Assembly (NCBI GenBank): GCA_014695255.1
Contig: JACJNX010000077.1
Span: 186,001-250,000, forward strand
DNA from: Cyanobacteria bacterium FACHB-63
Lineage (GTDB): Bacteria; Cyanobacteriota; Cyanobacteriia; Leptolyngbyales; Leptolyngbyaceae
Direction of reading: 5' to 3'
DNA length: 64,000 nucleotides
The position numbers and the translations under genes are program-made. This document shows, one piece after another, positions 16,319 to 25,366 of this stretch (positions are counted from its first letter, which is position 1; each line of letters opens with the position of its first letter). The notes under the pieces are model-generated. The model was not told the DNA's origin and searched no databases. It worked only from the letters and a program-made list of their open reading frames with translations.

Positions 16319-18229
16319 CTATGAGGTCGTAAACCGAGGATGAAGAGATTGAGCAAAGGTTGGACAAGCTTCAACTGGAAGAATTGGACACTCCAATTCT
16401 TGAAGATCGAAGTCTGAAGCGTCTTGTAGCGGAGTCTTACCTTCACTGTACAACAGATGAATTTCTTTCGTGAGATTAGTTCCGATGCCTCTGGCACACG
16501 CTTGCGTGCTCGCACTCTCATCAATCAATCGAAACCGCTTCACCGCCGCCCAGTAAGGCTGATGACAGTTCGCTTCATCGACGATCGCCTGATATAACGA
16601 CTGTACACAAGGATGTTTCAGTAACATTCCTTTATCGCCTGCTAGCTTCAAATCCCGCAACACTTCAAAATTTGGAACAATTAATGCTCCACACACCTTT
16701 TGCCCTGCTCCCACAACGATCGCATCTTTCACCAACGGCGACGCTTTTAATCGCGCCTGAATCGGACGCGGTGCGATATACTTCCCACTCGCGAGCTTAA
16801 ACAGCGCTTTCTTCTGTCCCGTCACCTGCAAAAATCCATCTGCCGTCAACGCACCCAAATCCCCAGTATGTAGCCAACCTTGCTCATCGATCGCAGCCTT
16901 GGTTGCCTCGGAATCGTTGTGGTAGCCGCGCATCACATAATCCCCCCGCACTAGAATTTCCTGATCTGGCGCGATCGCAACTTCCACACCTTCGATCAAT
17001 TTCCCCACAGTTCCGGCTCGATTAGCGCGATCGCGATTACAACTCACGATGGCACTCGCCTGCGTCAACCCATACCCTTGATAGATATCAATGCCTGCTG
17101 CTGCAAACACGGTTACCAATTCCGGCTTTAAAGCAGCCCCACCACACAGAACATACTTCAGTCGATCACCAAACAGCGATCGCCACTGCGACAATCCAAA
17201 CCGAGTCACAAATTTCTGCAATAGCGCATCCGTTCTGGAGTGCCCTAATTTATGCCGTTTTGCGAACCACAGCGTTAAGGCAAGTGCAATTCGTTCTCGC
17301 CTAGAAGTTAATCGCTCTGCCTGATCCATTGTTTTGCTATAAAGCTTCTCCAACAGAAGCGGCACAGTTGCCAAAATGGTTGGCTTCACTTCTTTTAGAT
17401 GCTTAAACACCCGATTCGCGCTCGAAAAATAGATGGTATGTCCGTAGTAGAAATGCCCATAGAGCAAACATCGAGCAAACACATGCGTTAAGGGTAGAAA
17501 CGAAAGAACAATGTCCTCTGCTCCCCAATGCAGCCGTGATAAACTTGCAAATGCAGCTAAAGCATTCCCCGAAAGATTTTCATGCGTTAGCATTACTCCG
17601 AGCCATTGCCCATCTTCTCCGGGTACATAAACTAGCGTTGCCAAATCTTGAGGAGACAGTGACTGATAGAGTTTCTGCACTCGACTTGCATCAGCAACCT
17701 GGCTAACTTGATTAACCGAGTAAATGCGTTGTGGACTGCTCGACAGATTGCTCGATCGCCACTCTTCCGGAACTTCTGCCAAAAGAATATACTTCAACTC
17801 CGCTACTTGATCCAGATAAGGTAGAACTTGCTCTAGCAAATCCAGATTCGCAACGATCAATGCCTTCGATCCACTCTGTTGTAACACCAAAACAATCGTT
17901 TCCAGCGTTTGAGTCAGATCAATCGGCACATCGACTAATCCTGCCATCAAACAACTCATATCGGCGATCGCAAAATTGATACCGCTTGGCATCAACAATG
18001 CCACTCGATCGCCACGCACTAACCCCAGATTTAACAATCCTAATGCTAAAATTTCCGCTTTTGTACGAAAGGCTTGACTTGAGAGCGATCGCCAGCCTGC
18101 TTCTGTCCATTGATTCAAGGCAGCCGCATTTGGGCGCAGCGCGCAAGCTTCTCCCAGCAATGAGGGCAACGTCTGTCTTAACAGAGAAACCCTATGATCA
18201 CGTTGAGTGAGTTCTTTAACTCCAAACAT
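16319..18229 (-). CDS. Long-chain acyl-CoA synthetase-like protein with degenerate ATP loop
   Basis: ANL-superfamily protein of about 636 residues, similar overall to FadD/long-chain acyl-CoA synthetases: substrate-loop YGLTQASAIVSCN, HTGDLGALTADGFLQVTGQKK and a C-terminal lobe are present. The usual P-loop (T/S)SGTTGxPKG is replaced by YVPGEDGQWLGVMLTHEN around residues 201-218, so the Ser/Thr hydroxyls and the lysine that contact ATP phosphates are gone. Adenylation may be impaired or work differently. The start is uncertain: ATG 18229 is used, and a TTG at 18298 would overlap the hydrolase gene by 22 bases. It lies in the beta-oxidation operon, 20 bases before the FadB-like gene. Confidence 0.82.
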   Translation of the reverse strand: MFGVKELTQRDHRVSLLRQTLPSLLGEACALRPNAAALNQWTEAGWRSLSSQAFRTKAEILALGLLNLGLVRGDRVALLMPSGINFAIADMSCLMAGLVDVPIDLTQTLETIVLVLQQSGSKALIVANLDLLEQVLPYLDQVAELKYILLAEVPEEWRSSNLSSSPQRIYSVNQVSQVADASRVQKLYQSLSPQDLATLVYVPGEDGQWLGVMLTHENLSGNALAAFASLSRLHWGAEDIVLSFLPLTHVFARCLLYGHFYYGHTIYFSSANRVFKHLKEVKPTILATVPLLLEKLYSKTMDQAERLTSRRERIALALTLWFAKRHKLGHSRTDALLQKFVTRFGLSQWRSLFGDRLKYVLCGGAALKPELVTVFAAAGIDIYQGYGLTQASAIVSCNRDRANRAGTVGKLIEGVEVAIAPDQEILVRGDYVMRGYHNDSEATKAAIDEQGWLHTGDLGALTADGFLQVTGQKKALFKLASGKYIAPRPIQARLKASPLVKDAIVVGAGQKVCGALIVPNFEVLRDLKLAGDKGMLLKHPCVQSLYQAIVDEANCHQPYWAAVKRFRLIDESASTQACARGIGTNLTKEIHLLYSEGKTPLQDASDFDLQELECPILPVEACPTFAQSLHPRFTTS

Positions 18230-18276
18230 CGATCGCAAGAAGAATTCAATTCTTCTCCTCCATAGGTGAATTAAGC

Positions 18277-19134
18277 TTAAATAATCAATGGCTGACAAGT
18301 TTCTGCACCGACCAAGTGCCGTTTCAACCAGTCTTCTAGATCCGAAAACACCAGTTCAAAATCGGCATCCATATACAGATCGTGATAGTTCCCTGGATAT
18401 TCCCGATGCTCTTTGTCTGGGAAGATGACTTGCTGGAAGAATAAACGGCTGCCTTCGGGTAGGGTCACATGATCGCTACTTCCGTGCATAATCAGCAGCG
18501 GAATGTTCAATTCCGCTGCATGACGATAAATCCAGCGAACCGTCGAAAAGTATTCCGTTGCCAGTCGTGCGCTAGCATAGTCATGTCGCAGAGGATCTTG
18601 TAGATAAGCTGCGACAATTGGATTGCTTGCTCCCAGGTGACGAATCCCCAGACGTAAGCTAAATCGTGGCATAATCCGCGACATGATTCGCCCGATCGCC
18701 AGCTTCACCAGCGAGATTTTCACTTTTCCCAATGCAGGTGCTGTTACAATCAAGCCCTGAATTTCATCTGGCGATCGTAGAACATAGTCAAGCACGATCG
18801 TGCCACCCAAACTATGCCCCCATAGAATCATCGGGCAACTGGTTCGCTGCGATCGTACAAAGCATAAAAAGAGGCGTAAGTCTTCTCGAAACTCCGCCCA
18901 TGTATTGATGTGTCCTCGTTGTCCTGCTGAATGTCCATGCCCTCGCAAATCGAAGGCATAGACTTCATAGCCTTGCGGTACTAAATACTCCACCGCATTC
19001 TGAAACACATTACTGTGTCCACCCAAGCCATGAACTAAGGTAACGACTGCCTGACTCGGTTCGTCAGGATGCCAACTTTGATAATGAAGCTCCGTCCCCT
19101 GCCATCCGGCAAGAGTTCCTTCTCGATGTTTCAT
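18277..19134 (-). CDS. Alpha/beta hydrolase, monoacylglycerol-lipase/lysophospholipase type
   Basis: A 285-residue alpha/beta hydrolase. The oxyanion region VTLVHGLGGHSNVF is near residue 32, FDLRGHGHSAG near 60, the nucleophile elbow GHSLGG near 107, an acid in LLIMHGSSDHVTLPEG near 225, and a catalytic histidine in YPGNYHDLY near 255. The pattern is that of PldB/monoacylglycerol lipases. There is no signal peptide, so it should act in the cytoplasm or on membranes, releasing fatty acids for the genes that follow. It heads the beta-oxidation operon and is preceded by two hairpins. Confidence 0.88.
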   Translation of the reverse strand: MKHREGTLAGWQGTELHYQSWHPDEPSQAVVTLVHGLGGHSNVFQNAVEYLVPQGYEVYAFDLRGHGHSAGQRGHINTWAEFREDLRLFLCFVRSQRTSCPMILWGHSLGGTIVLDYVLRSPDEIQGLIVTAPALGKVKISLVKLAIGRIMSRIMPRFSLRLGIRHLGASNPIVAAYLQDPLRHDYASARLATEYFSTVRWIYRHAAELNIPLLIMHGSSDHVTLPEGSRLFFQQVIFPDKEHREYPGNYHDLYMDADFELVFSDLEDWLKRHLVGAETCQPLII

Positions 19135-19160
19135 AGATTTAATAATCCTTATCTAACCCG

Positions 19161-19241
19161 TCGCTTTTGTAGATGAAGAGAAAAGCGATTCCTTTAGAGA
19201 TGCAGCTATTACTTGGCATTGCTGCCATGTAGCTACATCTC
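19161..19241 (-). promoter_or_regulatory. Two hairpins upstream of the beta-oxidation operon
   Basis: On the upstream side, GAGATGCAGCTA (19197-19208) and TAGCTACATCTC (19230-19241) pair over 12 bases with one mismatch, and the inner TGGCA/TGCCA adds five more pairs. Nearer the gene, TCGCTTTT (19161-19168) pairs with AAAAGCGA (19181-19188). They lie 27-107 bases before the hydrolase ATG. Either a dyad operator for a repressor or a leader attenuator would fit. Confidence 0.5.
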
Positions 19242-19356
19242 CATAAAAACTAAGTAAATTTAGATGAATTAAACTGAATGTTACGATTCAACTTCAACGG
19301 CTACTATATCGAGTGCAGTTGGCGTTCTGCACGTTTTCATCCCTCCAACATTGCTT

Positions 19357-19461
19357 ATATAGCAATCCTAAATCATCCGTGAAATTAGAAAGAGTGGGGA
19401 GTGGGAGGATTCTTTCTACTCCCCACTCTCCGAATTTTACAAATAGAATAGGATTGCTGTA
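19357..19461. repeat. MITE-like element with 13-base terminal inverted repeats
   Basis: Terminal repeats TATAGCAATCCTA (from 19358) and TAGGATTGCTGTA (to 19461) frame about 105 bases with an internal imperfect palindrome AGAGTGGGGAGTGGG / CTCCCCACTCT (about 19391-19430). No coding capacity. This architecture is typical of short non-autonomous elements in cyanobacterial intergenic DNA. Confidence 0.65.
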
Positions 19462-19536
19462 GGATGCTTAACTTCACTTTAGTAAGTTTGGAAGTGACCA
19501 TCAAGTTTCTGAGTTAATTTTTAACAATAATCGCCG

Positions 19537-19752
19537 TTGTTACAGGAAAGCTGTCCAAGAGAAAAGTACGATGCGATTAAGCATAATGATCATCATGCAG
19601 CAAAGGACGCTTCTTACAATCGTGTGGAAAATTCTACTGATACTTATCTTTCAGATGCTCCCACATCATCGCAACGATCGATAAATGTTGAACTTTCTAA
19701 GGAAGAGCAACGCAAACTAATGGGGGCTGACATGACAGATGGAGATTTTTAG
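19537..19752 (+). CDS. Small hypothetical protein (doubtful)
   Basis: A possible 71-residue product starting at TTG 19537, with no ATG and no convincing ribosome binding site. The predicted peptide is hydrophilic, with an acidic/basic C-terminus (ELSKEEQRKLMGADMTDGDF) that reads like real protein. I do not recognise a family. It lies alone between a MITE-like element and a minus-strand terminator. It may be a short conserved protein with a misjudged start, a remnant, or chance; the remainder of 19462-20075 holds only the terminator. Confidence 0.3.
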   Translation: MLQESCPREKYDAIKHNDHHAAKDASYNRVENSTDTYLSDAPTSSQRSINVELSKEEQRKLMGADMTDGDF

Positions 19753-19783
19753 AAATAAATGGTTAATTGCCGCCAAGACACAT

Positions 19784-19823
19784 AAAAAATTGCCTGACTC
19801 TTAAAAGCCCCCAGAGTCAGGCA
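19784..19823 (-). terminator. Intrinsic terminator for the GST gene
   Basis: TGCCTGACTCT (19791-19801) and AGAGTCAGGCA (19813-19823) form a perfect 11-base stem with an 11-base loop. Read on the minus strand it is followed by ATTTTTTATG, a T-run, so it terminates leftward transcription coming from the GST gene about 250 bases upstream. Confidence 0.7.
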
Positions 19824-20075
19824 GTCTACCTGTAAGGACGCTTTTAGCCGAATCTACTAAACAAGCTTAGTTGCCCCCTAGTTGCTTAGCTTCTCCGATC
19901 GCGTTCCTCAGATTTAAATCCATTGTCGAGCATCCGAAGAGTAAATCCCCTCACAGAAAGTACCGAATTTTTAGATCAAATTAAGGGCAGACTGCGAAGA
20001 TGAACCCGTGTTTTCTCCCTGCACAGTCAGGCAAAATCGATCTAGGCAACCTGAGAAGAGTTACGATCAATCGCT

Positions 20076-20873
20076 CTAATCGATATTGATTGAGGTTGGA
20101 GCTGAGCCACTTGGAGACGTATAGCTACTGACAGAAGCTTTGCGGAAATCAGCGTAGAGCTTGTCGCGCCAGTTGAAGAATGGATCGAAAATGCTAACAT
20201 CGGCAATGCCCGCAACACCCTTACCCTTAAGCGATTCTGGAATGTCTAGATAGCCCCCGATCGGGAATTTGGCATACATTGATAACCCGGCAACTGCAAA
20301 ATCCGCCAAAGTTGGACTGTCTCCGACTAGATAAGGTTGCTCCATCAAGATCAGGGAAAGGGCGGTGAAGCTGCGTTTTAGCGCGTCTGTTGCTTCCTTC
20401 ACGGCATCAGGCCCCATGCCGACTCCCGATCCGAGTACACCGAGAAATTCACCCGGAATTGCGCCGACTAGGTTCTTCAATAAATCTGGTGTGGAAGCGG
20501 GTAGAACAGCGGTGCGGAAGCTTTGATTTTGGGAAAGTGAACCGATCAAGCCTTTGCGCGCATTGATTCCCAGCGATTCGTCTGCCCATTGTTCTATCAG
20601 TAAAACTTGTCCTTTTTGCTTTGGATCGGTTGGGATAAGTGGCTTTTCGGGATATTTTCGATCGAGATATTCCGCGATCGCTGTGGAATCCGGGATGATC
20701 TCGCTGCCGTCTTTGAGCACCGGGACTTTGCGTTGTCCTGACATTTGAAAAAGTTCAAGCTGCCCGATTCCCGGTGTGACTTCTATTTTGCGATAAGGCA
20801 ATCCTTTATAGTCGAGAATCAATCGCACCTTTTCTACGTAGTGCGACATTTCAAATTGATATAGCTCTAGCAT
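20076..20873 (-). CDS. Glutathione S-transferase family protein
   Basis: A 265-residue GST with an N-terminal thioredoxin-like domain (LYQFEMSHYVEKVRLILDYKG, residues 4-24; KVPVLKDG and PDSTAIAEYLDRKYP near 50-75) and an all-helical C-terminal domain ending in a serine/proline-rich tail. The start at ATG 20873 has GAGG upstream; an earlier in-frame start adds 10 residues. The usual catalytic Ser/Cys position reads SHYVEK, without the SSxSxR motif of zeta-class maleylacetoacetate isomerases, so it is unlikely to fill the missing step of the homogentisate pathway. Substrate unknown. Confidence 0.88.
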   Translation of the reverse strand: MLELYQFEMSHYVEKVRLILDYKGLPYRKIEVTPGIGQLELFQMSGQRKVPVLKDGSEIIPDSTAIAEYLDRKYPEKPLIPTDPKQKGQVLLIEQWADESLGINARKGLIGSLSQNQSFRTAVLPASTPDLLKNLVGAIPGEFLGVLGSGVGMGPDAVKEATDALKRSFTALSLILMEQPYLVGDSPTLADFAVAGLSMYAKFPIGGYLDIPESLKGKGVAGIADVSIFDPFFNWRDKLYADFRKASVSSYTSPSGSAPTSINID

Positions 20874-20962
20874 AATGATTTCCTCAGAAAATTCTGCGAC
20901 CACTCCCTAACATAAAGCTAAACTCCCAGAAGATCATCTAATTCGTGTAGGGATATCCGTCT

Positions 20963-21718
20963 TTAGGCGATTTGAGCTTGGCGCATTCGGCTTAAAAAAG
21001 CGGTTAAACGATCGCTTTGCGGATTGGTCAGGACTTCTCGCGCTGATCCTTCTTCCATCACGCGACCCTGATCGAGGAACATCACGCGACTTGCCACTTC
21101 GCGCGCAAACTGAATTTCGTGTGTAACTACAACCATCGTCATGCCGCGTTCTGCCAGTCGGTGCATCACGGATAGAACTTCGCCGACTAATTCGGGGTCG
21201 AGGGCGCTGGTGGGTTCATCAAACAGCATCGCTTGAGGTTCCATACAAAGGCTACGAGCGATCGCGACTCGCTGCCGTTGTCCGCCGGAAAGCTGTTCGG
21301 GATAGACATCAATTTTGTCGCTGAGTCCAACTTCTTGGAGATAGTATCGCGCTCGATCAATGCTATCTCGACGCGATAGTTTCAAGACTTGCTGTGGCGC
21401 TAAGGTGAGATTTTCTAAAACACTGAGGTGTGGAAAGAGATTGAATTGCTGAAATACCATGCCGATGCGCGATCGAACTTGTTTTAGTTCATGGCTTGAG
21501 AGGTTCGATCGCGAGATTTCTAACTCATCGATCACGATGCGTCCCCGATCAATGACTTCTAGGCGATTCAAACAGCGCAGTAAGGTGCTTTTCCCGCAGC
21601 CCGACGACCCGATAATCGATAGCACTTCACCCGTAGCAACATAGCCGCTAATGCCTTTTAGCACTTGCAGCGCACCGAAGCTTTTTTCAACCTGGTCGAA
21701 CTGGATCGCGTGTGTCAT
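20963..21718 (-). CDS. Polar amino-acid ABC transporter ATPase
   Basis: A 251-residue ATPase of the GlnQ/HisP group. It shows Walker [10 protein letters not shown] near residue 38, Q-loop [13 protein letters not shown], signature [14 protein letters not shown] near 143, Walker [14 protein letters not shown] near 164 and the switch histidine in VVVTHE. It energises amino-acid uptake. It is divergent from, and 104 bases away from, a gene encoding the binding protein and permease as one chain, so the two make a complete importer from two promoters. Confidence 0.94.
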   Translation of the reverse strand: MTHAIQFDQVEKSFGALQVLKGISGYVATGEVLSIIGSSGCGKSTLLRCLNRLEVIDRGRIVIDELEISRSNLSSHELKQVRSRIGMVFQQFNLFPHLSVLENLTLAPQQVLKLSRRDSIDRARYYLQEVGLSDKIDVYPEQLSGGQRQRVAIARSLCMEPQAMLFDEPTSALDPELVGEVLSVMHRLAERGMTMVVVTHEIQFAREVASRVMFLDQGRVMEEGSAREVLTNPQSDRLTAFLSRMRQAQIA

Positions 21719-21822
21719 AAGACGTAGAGTATCTGCGTTTTACGATCGACACATATCTCTTTAGACAGAGTTAGATCGATTCAAACTGATTGATTAATAA
21801 AAGACTATTCAACGTAATTTTT

Positions 21823-23337
21823 ATGCTGAAAGCGCGATCGATCTGGCTAGCTTTGATTTGTACGCTCCTTGTGGTTTTGCATCCAGTCCGCACCCTGAGT
21901 CAATCAACGTTAACAGTTGCTGTTGAGCCTGTTTACGCGCCGTTTGAATTTCGCAGTCAGTCAGGAGAACTGCAAGGATTTGATATTGATATCATTCGGG
22001 CGGTGGGGAAAGCTGCCGGATTTGGGGTGAATTTTCAAAGCATCTCGTTTGATGGCATTATTCCAGCTTTGCAAGCGGGAACGGTCGATGCGGCAGTTGG
22101 TGCGATTACGATTACGCCTGCACGATCGCAGGTGGTTTCTTTTTCTCGTCCTTATTTCAAGGCAGGTTTAGGGATTGCGACTCGTACCAATACGCCGAAT
22201 ATTAATACGCTTGAAGACCTGCAAGGTAAATCGATCGCGGTTCAACTCGGAACGACAGGTGCGCTTGCCGCACAGAAGGTTCCGAATGCTCAGATTCGGA
22301 CATTTAATGAAGCTGTGTCAGCACTTCAAGAACTGAGCAATGGGAATGTGATTGCAGTGGTTCACGATGCTCCAATTTTGCAATATGCACTTAAAACTGG
22401 AAGCTTAAAGAATCTACGAGTTAGCAATCAGCTTCTAACTTCTGAGTATTACGGTATTCCAACGCCAAAAGATTCGCCGAATTTAATCCGGATCAATCAA
22501 GGATTGGGGACGATTCTGAACAATGGAACCTATGCTGAGGTTTATCGAAAATGGTTTAATGCTGAGCCGCCAGCGTTGCCTGAGACGGTTGCAACCGGGG
22601 CGCAACAAGCGCGATCGAACTGGTTCACCGTGATGCAAAATGCGCTGCCAGCCTTACTGACGGGCGCGATTGTTACGATCCAACTGGCTGCAATTTCAGT
22701 TGTAATTGGGTTGGTCGCGGGATCGTTGATCGGAATTGTTCGATTGTCTAAAGTCAATGTGCTGCGATGGTTAGCAAGGGCCTATATTGATTTTTTCCGG
22801 GGAACACCACTGATTGTTCAAATTTTCATGATTTATTTTGGTATTCCTGCGGTCGTCAAAGACCTCGGACTCGATTTTACGTTCGATCGCTTTGTTGCCG
22901 CAGTCGTTGCTTTGAGTCTGAACAGTGCGGCTTATATTGCTGAAATTGTGCGGGCGGGAATTGCGTCGATCGACATCGGACAAACCGAAGCGGCGGAATC
23001 GCTCGGTTTAGATTCGACGCAAACTTTGCGACATATTATCTTTCCGCAAGCGTTTCGTCGGATGTTGCCGCCGTTGGGTAATGAATTTATCACTTTGCTG
23101 AAAGATACCAGCTTAGTCGCAGTTATCGGGTTTGAAGAATTATTCCGGCGCGGGCAATTGATTGTGGCTGAGAACTATCGACCGTTTGAACTGTATGCGA
23201 TCGTCGCTCTGATCTATCTTGCATTAACCCTACTTTCGTCTCAGGGATTTAGTTATTTAGAACGGCGAATGAATCCGACTCAGCAACGGCGGACGATGAA
23301 GAAACGCGATCGAGCGCTCGATCAAGCTTCAGTCTAA
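21823..23337 (+). CDS. Amino-acid ABC transporter substrate-binding/permease fusion
   Basis: A 504-residue fusion. A signal-peptide-like N-terminus (1-28) is followed by a family 3 solute-binding domain (TLTVAVEPVYAPFEFRS onward to about 245), then a HisM/GlnP-type permease with about five membrane helices (275-490) including the EAA loop region AESLGLDSTQTLRHIIFPQAFR. Such fusions are known in cyanobacteria and Gram-positive bacteria. ATG 21823 is preferred over a TTG at 21790. With the divergent ATPase it should import polar amino acids, perhaps glutamine or glutamate. Confidence 0.93.
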   Translation: MLKARSIWLALICTLLVVLHPVRTLSQSTLTVAVEPVYAPFEFRSQSGELQGFDIDIIRAVGKAAGFGVNFQSISFDGIIPALQAGTVDAAVGAITITPARSQVVSFSRPYFKAGLGIATRTNTPNINTLEDLQGKSIAVQLGTTGALAAQKVPNAQIRTFNEAVSALQELSNGNVIAVVHDAPILQYALKTGSLKNLRVSNQLLTSEYYGIPTPKDSPNLIRINQGLGTILNNGTYAEVYRKWFNAEPPALPETVATGAQQARSNWFTVMQNALPALLTGAIVTIQLAAISVVIGLVAGSLIGIVRLSKVNVLRWLARAYIDFFRGTPLIVQIFMIYFGIPAVVKDLGLDFTFDRFVAAVVALSLNSAAYIAEIVRAGIASIDIGQTEAAESLGLDSTQTLRHIIFPQAFRRMLPPLGNEFITLLKDTSLVAVIGFEELFRRGQLIVAENYRPFELYAIVALIYLALTLLSSQGFSYLERRMNPTQQRRTMKKRDRALDQASV

Positions 23338-23390
23338 TTCGCCAATGCCCCTTAGAATAGAGTGTGGTTTTTCAAGAAAGGGCACGATCG

Positions 23391-25202
23391 ATGCGGCTAT
23401 CTCAGATGCTACTGGTCACTTTGCGGGAAGATCCAGCAGAGGCAGAAATTCCCAGCCATAAGCTTTTGGTGCGGGCGGGTTATATTCGTCGGATCGGTAG
23501 CGGGATTTATGCCTATCTACCGCTCATGTGGCGTGTGCTGCAAAAAATCTCTCAAATTGTGCGCGAGGAAATGAATGCAGCAGGCGCACAAGAAACCTTA
23601 TTGCCGCAGTTGCAGCCTTCGGAATTGTGGAAAGAATCGGGGCGTTGGGATACTTATACGAAAGCAGAAGGAATTATGTTTGCGCTGGTCGATCGCCAGG
23701 AACGTGAGCTGGGTTTAGGGCCTACACATGAGGAAGTCATTACGACGATCGCTCGCGATATGATTCGCTCTTATCGTCAGCTACCGCAAAATCTTTATCA
23801 AATTCAAACGAAATTCCGCGATGAAATTCGTCCTCGATTTGGCTTAATGCGGGGGCGAGAATTCATCATGAAAGATGCGTATTCGTTTGATGCCGATGAA
23901 GAAGGACTAAAGAAAACCTATCAAAAAATGCACGATGCCTACTGCAATATTCTCCGCAGAACGGGCTTAGAATTTCGTGCGGTCGATGCGGATTCAGGCG
24001 CGATCGGTGGTTCTGGTTCGCAAGAATTTATGGTGCTAGCCGAAGCAGGAGAAGACGAAGTTCTCTACACCGATGATGGCAACTATGCGGCAAACGTGGA
24101 GAAAGCGATCGCCCTTCCCCCCGATGCGGAAGCTTCACCGTTTACAAGCTACGAGAAATTAGAAACACCGGGAACGGCAACGATCGAGAAGCTTTGCCAA
24201 TTCTTGAAGTGTTCTCCGACGAATGTGGTTAAAAATGTTCTCTATCAAGCTGTATTTGATAGTGGTATGACCGCATTAGTATTAGTTCACATCCGAGGCG
24301 ATCAAGATGTGAATGATGTGAAGTTGCAGAATGAATTGACAAAAATTGCCGATCGTTTCGGTGGAAAAACGGTCATTTCGCTCACGGTTCCTGATGCGGA
24401 AATTCAGCAGAAATGGGCAACAAAATCGTTACCACTTGGCTATATTTCTCCTGGAATTTCTGACAGCTACATTCAATCAATCAAAGATATCTCACCAAAG
24501 TTTGTGCGATTCATTGATCAAACTGCCGTCGATTTAGAGAACTTTGTCACAGGTTCAGATGAATCTGGCTATCACGTAGTCGGTGCAAATTGGGGCAAAG
24601 AGTTTCAAAAGCCAGATTTGGTTGTAGATGTGCGAAAAGCGAAAGTCGGCGATCGTGCCGTTCACGATCCAACCCAAACGCTGAAAACCGCGAGAGGCAT
24701 TGAGATCGGGCACATCTTCCAACTTGGAACCAAGTATTCCACAGCGATGAATGCAACCTATACCAATGAGCAAGGTGAAGAAATGCCTCTAGTCATGGGT
24801 TGTTATGGCATCGGCGTTTCGCGATTGGCTCAGGCTGCGATCGAGCAATCCTATGATAAAGACGGCATTGTTTTACCCGTTGCGATCGCGCCTTATCACG
24901 CGATCGTGGTGATTCCAAATGTGAACGACGCGGATCAAGTCAGTGCAGCAGAAAAGCTCTATGCTGAGTTGAATCAAGCAGGTGTTGAAACATTACTCGA
25001 CGATCGCAATGAAAGAGCAGGAGTCAAATTCAAAGATGCGGAATTGATTGGAATTCCTTACCGGATTGTGACGGGTAAATCTTTGAAAGATGGCAAAGTT
25101 GAACTGGTGGAACGATCAACCAAAGCAGTGAAAGAAGTTGCGATCGCTGATGTAGTTTCGACTTTGAAAGACGCGATCGCAAACGCAAAGAAGGTAACTT
25201 AA
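23391..25202 (+). CDS. proS: Prolyl-tRNA synthetase
   Basis: Class II aminoacyl-tRNA synthetase that charges tRNA-Pro. The 603-residue chain is the bacterial type: [19 protein letters not shown] start, motif 2 in [21 protein letters not shown] near 140, the editing insertion domain (about 225-380), motif 3 [16 protein letters not shown] near 435 and an anticodon-binding domain to the end. The ATG at 23391 matches the family N-terminus and has AAGAAAGGG upstream; the longer reading from GTG 23364 is rejected. It stands as a single gene. Confidence 0.97.
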   Translation: MRLSQMLLVTLREDPAEAEIPSHKLLVRAGYIRRIGSGIYAYLPLMWRVLQKISQIVREEMNAAGAQETLLPQLQPSELWKESGRWDTYTKAEGIMFALVDRQERELGLGPTHEEVITTIARDMIRSYRQLPQNLYQIQTKFRDEIRPRFGLMRGREFIMKDAYSFDADEEGLKKTYQKMHDAYCNILRRTGLEFRAVDADSGAIGGSGSQEFMVLAEAGEDEVLYTDDGNYAANVEKAIALPPDAEASPFTSYEKLETPGTATIEKLCQFLKCSPTNVVKNVLYQAVFDSGMTALVLVHIRGDQDVNDVKLQNELTKIADRFGGKTVISLTVPDAEIQQKWATKSLPLGYISPGISDSYIQSIKDISPKFVRFIDQTAVDLENFVTGSDESGYHVVGANWGKEFQKPDLVVDVRKAKVGDRAVHDPTQTLKTARGIEIGHIFQLGTKYSTAMNATYTNEQGEEMPLVMGCYGIGVSRLAQAAIEQSYDKDGIVLPVAIAPYHAIVVIPNVNDADQVSAAEKLYAELNQAGVETLLDDRNERAGVKFKDAELIGIPYRIVTGKSLKDGKVELVERSTKAVKEVAIADVVSTLKDAIANAKKVT

Positions 25203-25366
25203 GTATTGTGGATTAATGTTGATTAAATAACCTCGAGAATTGTAGAATCTCGGACTGCCCTCCTGGCTTCGCAAGGAGTTTCCGCACGTTGGTTAGAACA
25301 ACTTACAATGCGAAAAGAAATCACGAAGCTGGCTGATCAACTTTACGGGGATTCTGAACACGAGGT

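Noticed and set aside
20076-20873. GST as the missing maleylacetoacetate isomerase
   Set aside because: It lacks the SSxSxR zeta-class motif and lies more than 10 kb from the pathway genes.
25203-25366. Short in-frame peptide before the glutamine amidotransferase, possibly a gene remnant
   Set aside because: Only about 26 codons from an ATG, no ribosome binding site, and it overlaps the start of the real gene.
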